Shown here: one piece after another, positions 7,023-7,853 of the stretch
Layout of the letters: each line of letters starts with the position of its first letter
Numbering within the stretch: the first letter of the stretch is position 1
NCBI GenBank assembly: GCA_026002265.1
Contig: BOBG01000091.1
Coordinates: 1-7,853 of the forward strand
Direction: 5' to 3'
Length of the DNA: 7,853 bases
DNA from: Spirochaetia bacterium
GTDB lineage: Bacteria; Spirochaetota; Spirochaetia; Treponematales; Breznakiellaceae
Made by a program: the position numbers and the translations under genes
Notes under the pieces: generated by a model
Database searches by the model: none
What the model was told of the DNA's origin: nothing
The model's input: the letters and a program-made list of their open reading frames with translations, nothing else

Positions 7023-7424
7023 TCACATAGGGCCAAATATCATATTTGGAATCCAGAGTACCAAGCCGGGTAAAAAAGTTAGAATTATCAATTCCAGAAA
7101 AACCGCGAGCAGGAAGGGCAGCGCCTCCTTGGTATACTCCTCCGGTGGACATTTTATGATGCCGCAAACCGTGTACAAAGCCGAACCAATCGGCGGGGTC
7201 ATAACACCCAAGGTGACCATAGTAGCCATGAGAACCCCAAAATGCACCGGATCCATACCCACTTTAGTAACCATGGGCAGAAAAATAGGTGTCAGCAGGA
7301 GAAAGTTGACATTGCTGTCTACGAACATTCCGGAAATAAACAGAAAGCCCAGCATAATAAGGGTAAGGGCTTGGGGATTATCGGTGATGCCGAAGATTAG
7401 GTTACTCATAGCACTTGGAATCAT
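7023..7424 (-). pseudogene. dctM: C-terminal fragment of a TRAP transporter large permease
   Basis: About 133 residues match the last third of DctM/SiaM-type TRAP large membrane subunits: ITDNP, LFISGMFVDSN, LLTPIFLP, VGMDPVHFGVLM, LGVMTPPIGSALYTVCGI, then ALPFLLAVFLELIILTFLPG and a final LWIPNM. Full-length proteins have roughly 425 residues, so about 290 N-terminal residues are missing. Reading upstream, the frame meets TAG at 7430-7428 just where homology stops, and plus-strand dctQ sequence begins there. ATG 7424 is simply the first methionine in the fragment, with no ribosome site. Normal dctM works with DctQ and a periplasmic DctP. This remnant should not make a functional transporter. 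Confidence 0.8.
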
Positions 7425-7623
7425 TGCCTATTTTGGGACCCGGTTGGCTATCCTTGAGCGGCTCCGTACCTTTCAATCTATGCCTATTCCTTTTTCAGTG
7501 GTGACCGCAAGTATTGTTTTTACGGCGGCTTCGATGATAATTTCCACGATTATCAAGATTAAGCGGATTCTTGTGGGTTTTGATGATTCGGCGCCACCAC
7601 CGGAACAAGCCGGATTAACCTAA
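7411..7623 (+). pseudogene. dctQ: C-terminal fragment of a TRAP transporter small permease
   Basis: The last 70 codons before TAA 7621 look like the end of a DctQ-type small membrane subunit: a hydrophobic helix (ALGIIAYFGTRLAI), a short polar link (LERLRTFQSMPIP), a final helix (VVTASIVFTAASMIISTII) and a polar tail. Full DctQ proteins have about 160-180 residues. The frame remains open further left to 7129, but there it runs antisense through dctM coding sequence and is not DctQ-like. Its stop overlaps the ribosome site of the following dctM (TAAGGAG), the usual dctQ-dctM operon spacing, so this was once the upstream gene of that operon. Confidence 0.7.
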
Positions 7624-7633
7624 GGAGCGGGCT

Positions 7634-7853
7634 ATGTCATTTTTATTGATCTGTTTTGTTATTTTTCTTGTTTTAGGAATGCCCATTGCCTTTGTCATCG
7701 GTATCGCCGGCATGGCCTACTTCGCTTCCGCCGGACGGCCCTTTGGAATCGCGATACAATCGATTGTTTCCCAGAGTCAGTCTTTCGCGTTTCTTGCGGT
7801 ACCCTTCTTTATCTTCGCCGGTAATTTGATGAACGTGTCCGGCATCACGGACC
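7634..7853 (+). CDS. dctM: TRAP transporter large permease, N-terminal part, runs off the window
   Basis: ATG 7634 follows AAGGAG (7622-7627) by 6 bases. The 73 visible residues match the start of DctM proteins: a first helix LLICFVIFLVLGMPIAFVIGIAGMA, then the re-entrant region SQSQSFAFLAVPFFIFAGNLMNVSGITD, with the conserved PFFI.AG.LMN..GIT signature. It would form the 12-helix ion-coupled channel of a TRAP importer for an organic acid or similar solute. With dctQ truncated and no dctP in view, whether it is expressed or functional is unclear. The remainder lies beyond the window, so it cannot be said if this copy is whole or whether the inverted fragment at 7023-7424 came from it. Confidence 0.85.
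   Translation, partial: MSFLLICFVIFLVLGMPIAFVIGIAGMAYFASAGRPFGIAIQSIVSQSQSFAFLAVPFFIFAGNLMNVSGITD

Noticed and set aside
7129..7410. Plus-strand frame joined to the dctQ fragment, which would make a 164-residue protein.
   Set aside because: This part is the exact antisense of dctM coding sequence; only the piece after about 7411 is DctQ-like.

Overview
The window is bacterial: Shine-Dalgarno-led genes, a PotC-type ABC permease, TRAP transporter genes, a type II restriction-modification pair and a TnpB element. Lineage cannot be fixed from the sequence. The enolase (C-terminus ending FYNLKK), the SLC45/GPH-like MFS carrier and the TRAP genes would suit a spirochaete or a neighbouring Gram-negative phylum, but this is a weak inference. 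The housekeeping parts look moderate in GC, whereas the restriction-modification pair is visibly AT-richer.

Layout. (1) Positions 1-1445: enolase with a good sigma70-type promoter and a GTG start preceded by a perfect AAGGAGG. (2) 1446-1523: short convergent spacer with a perfect 9-bp inverted repeat. (3) 1524-2393 (minus): potC-like polyamine ABC permease. Its TTG start overlaps the end of an upstream reading frame that stays open for only about 30 codons, which suggests a pot operon cut off from its upstream genes. (4) 2502-4074 (minus): beta-class SPPY methyltransferase followed by a PmeII-like endonuclease, overlapping and translationally coupled. (5) About 4142-5554: a tnpB-only IS200/IS605-group element. 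It has intact catalytic and zinc residues, no tnpA in view, and a structured right end that should form the 3' part of an omega RNA. Its predicted guide runs into the 3' end of the next gene. (6) 5569-6849 (minus): MFS sugar/cation-symporter-like carrier with a TATAAT box almost touching its start codon. (7) 6893-7001: an imperfect inverted repeat and an orphan copy of the tnpB right-end double hairpin, in minus orientation and without a tnpB beside it. (8) 7023-7853: wreckage of TRAP transporter operons. A minus-strand C-terminal dctM piece abuts a plus-strand C-terminal dctQ piece near 7411-7424, followed by a well-formed dctM start that leaves the window.

Taken together, this is a mobile-element landing zone between metabolic and transport genes: one conserved glycolytic gene, a restriction-modification island, an RNA-guided nuclease element, a solitary guide-scaffold-like relic, and two transport loci that look damaged by rearrangement. 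The most informative signals are the paired omega-RNA-like right ends, whose stems are preserved by compensating base changes, and the back-to-back dctM/dctQ junction.
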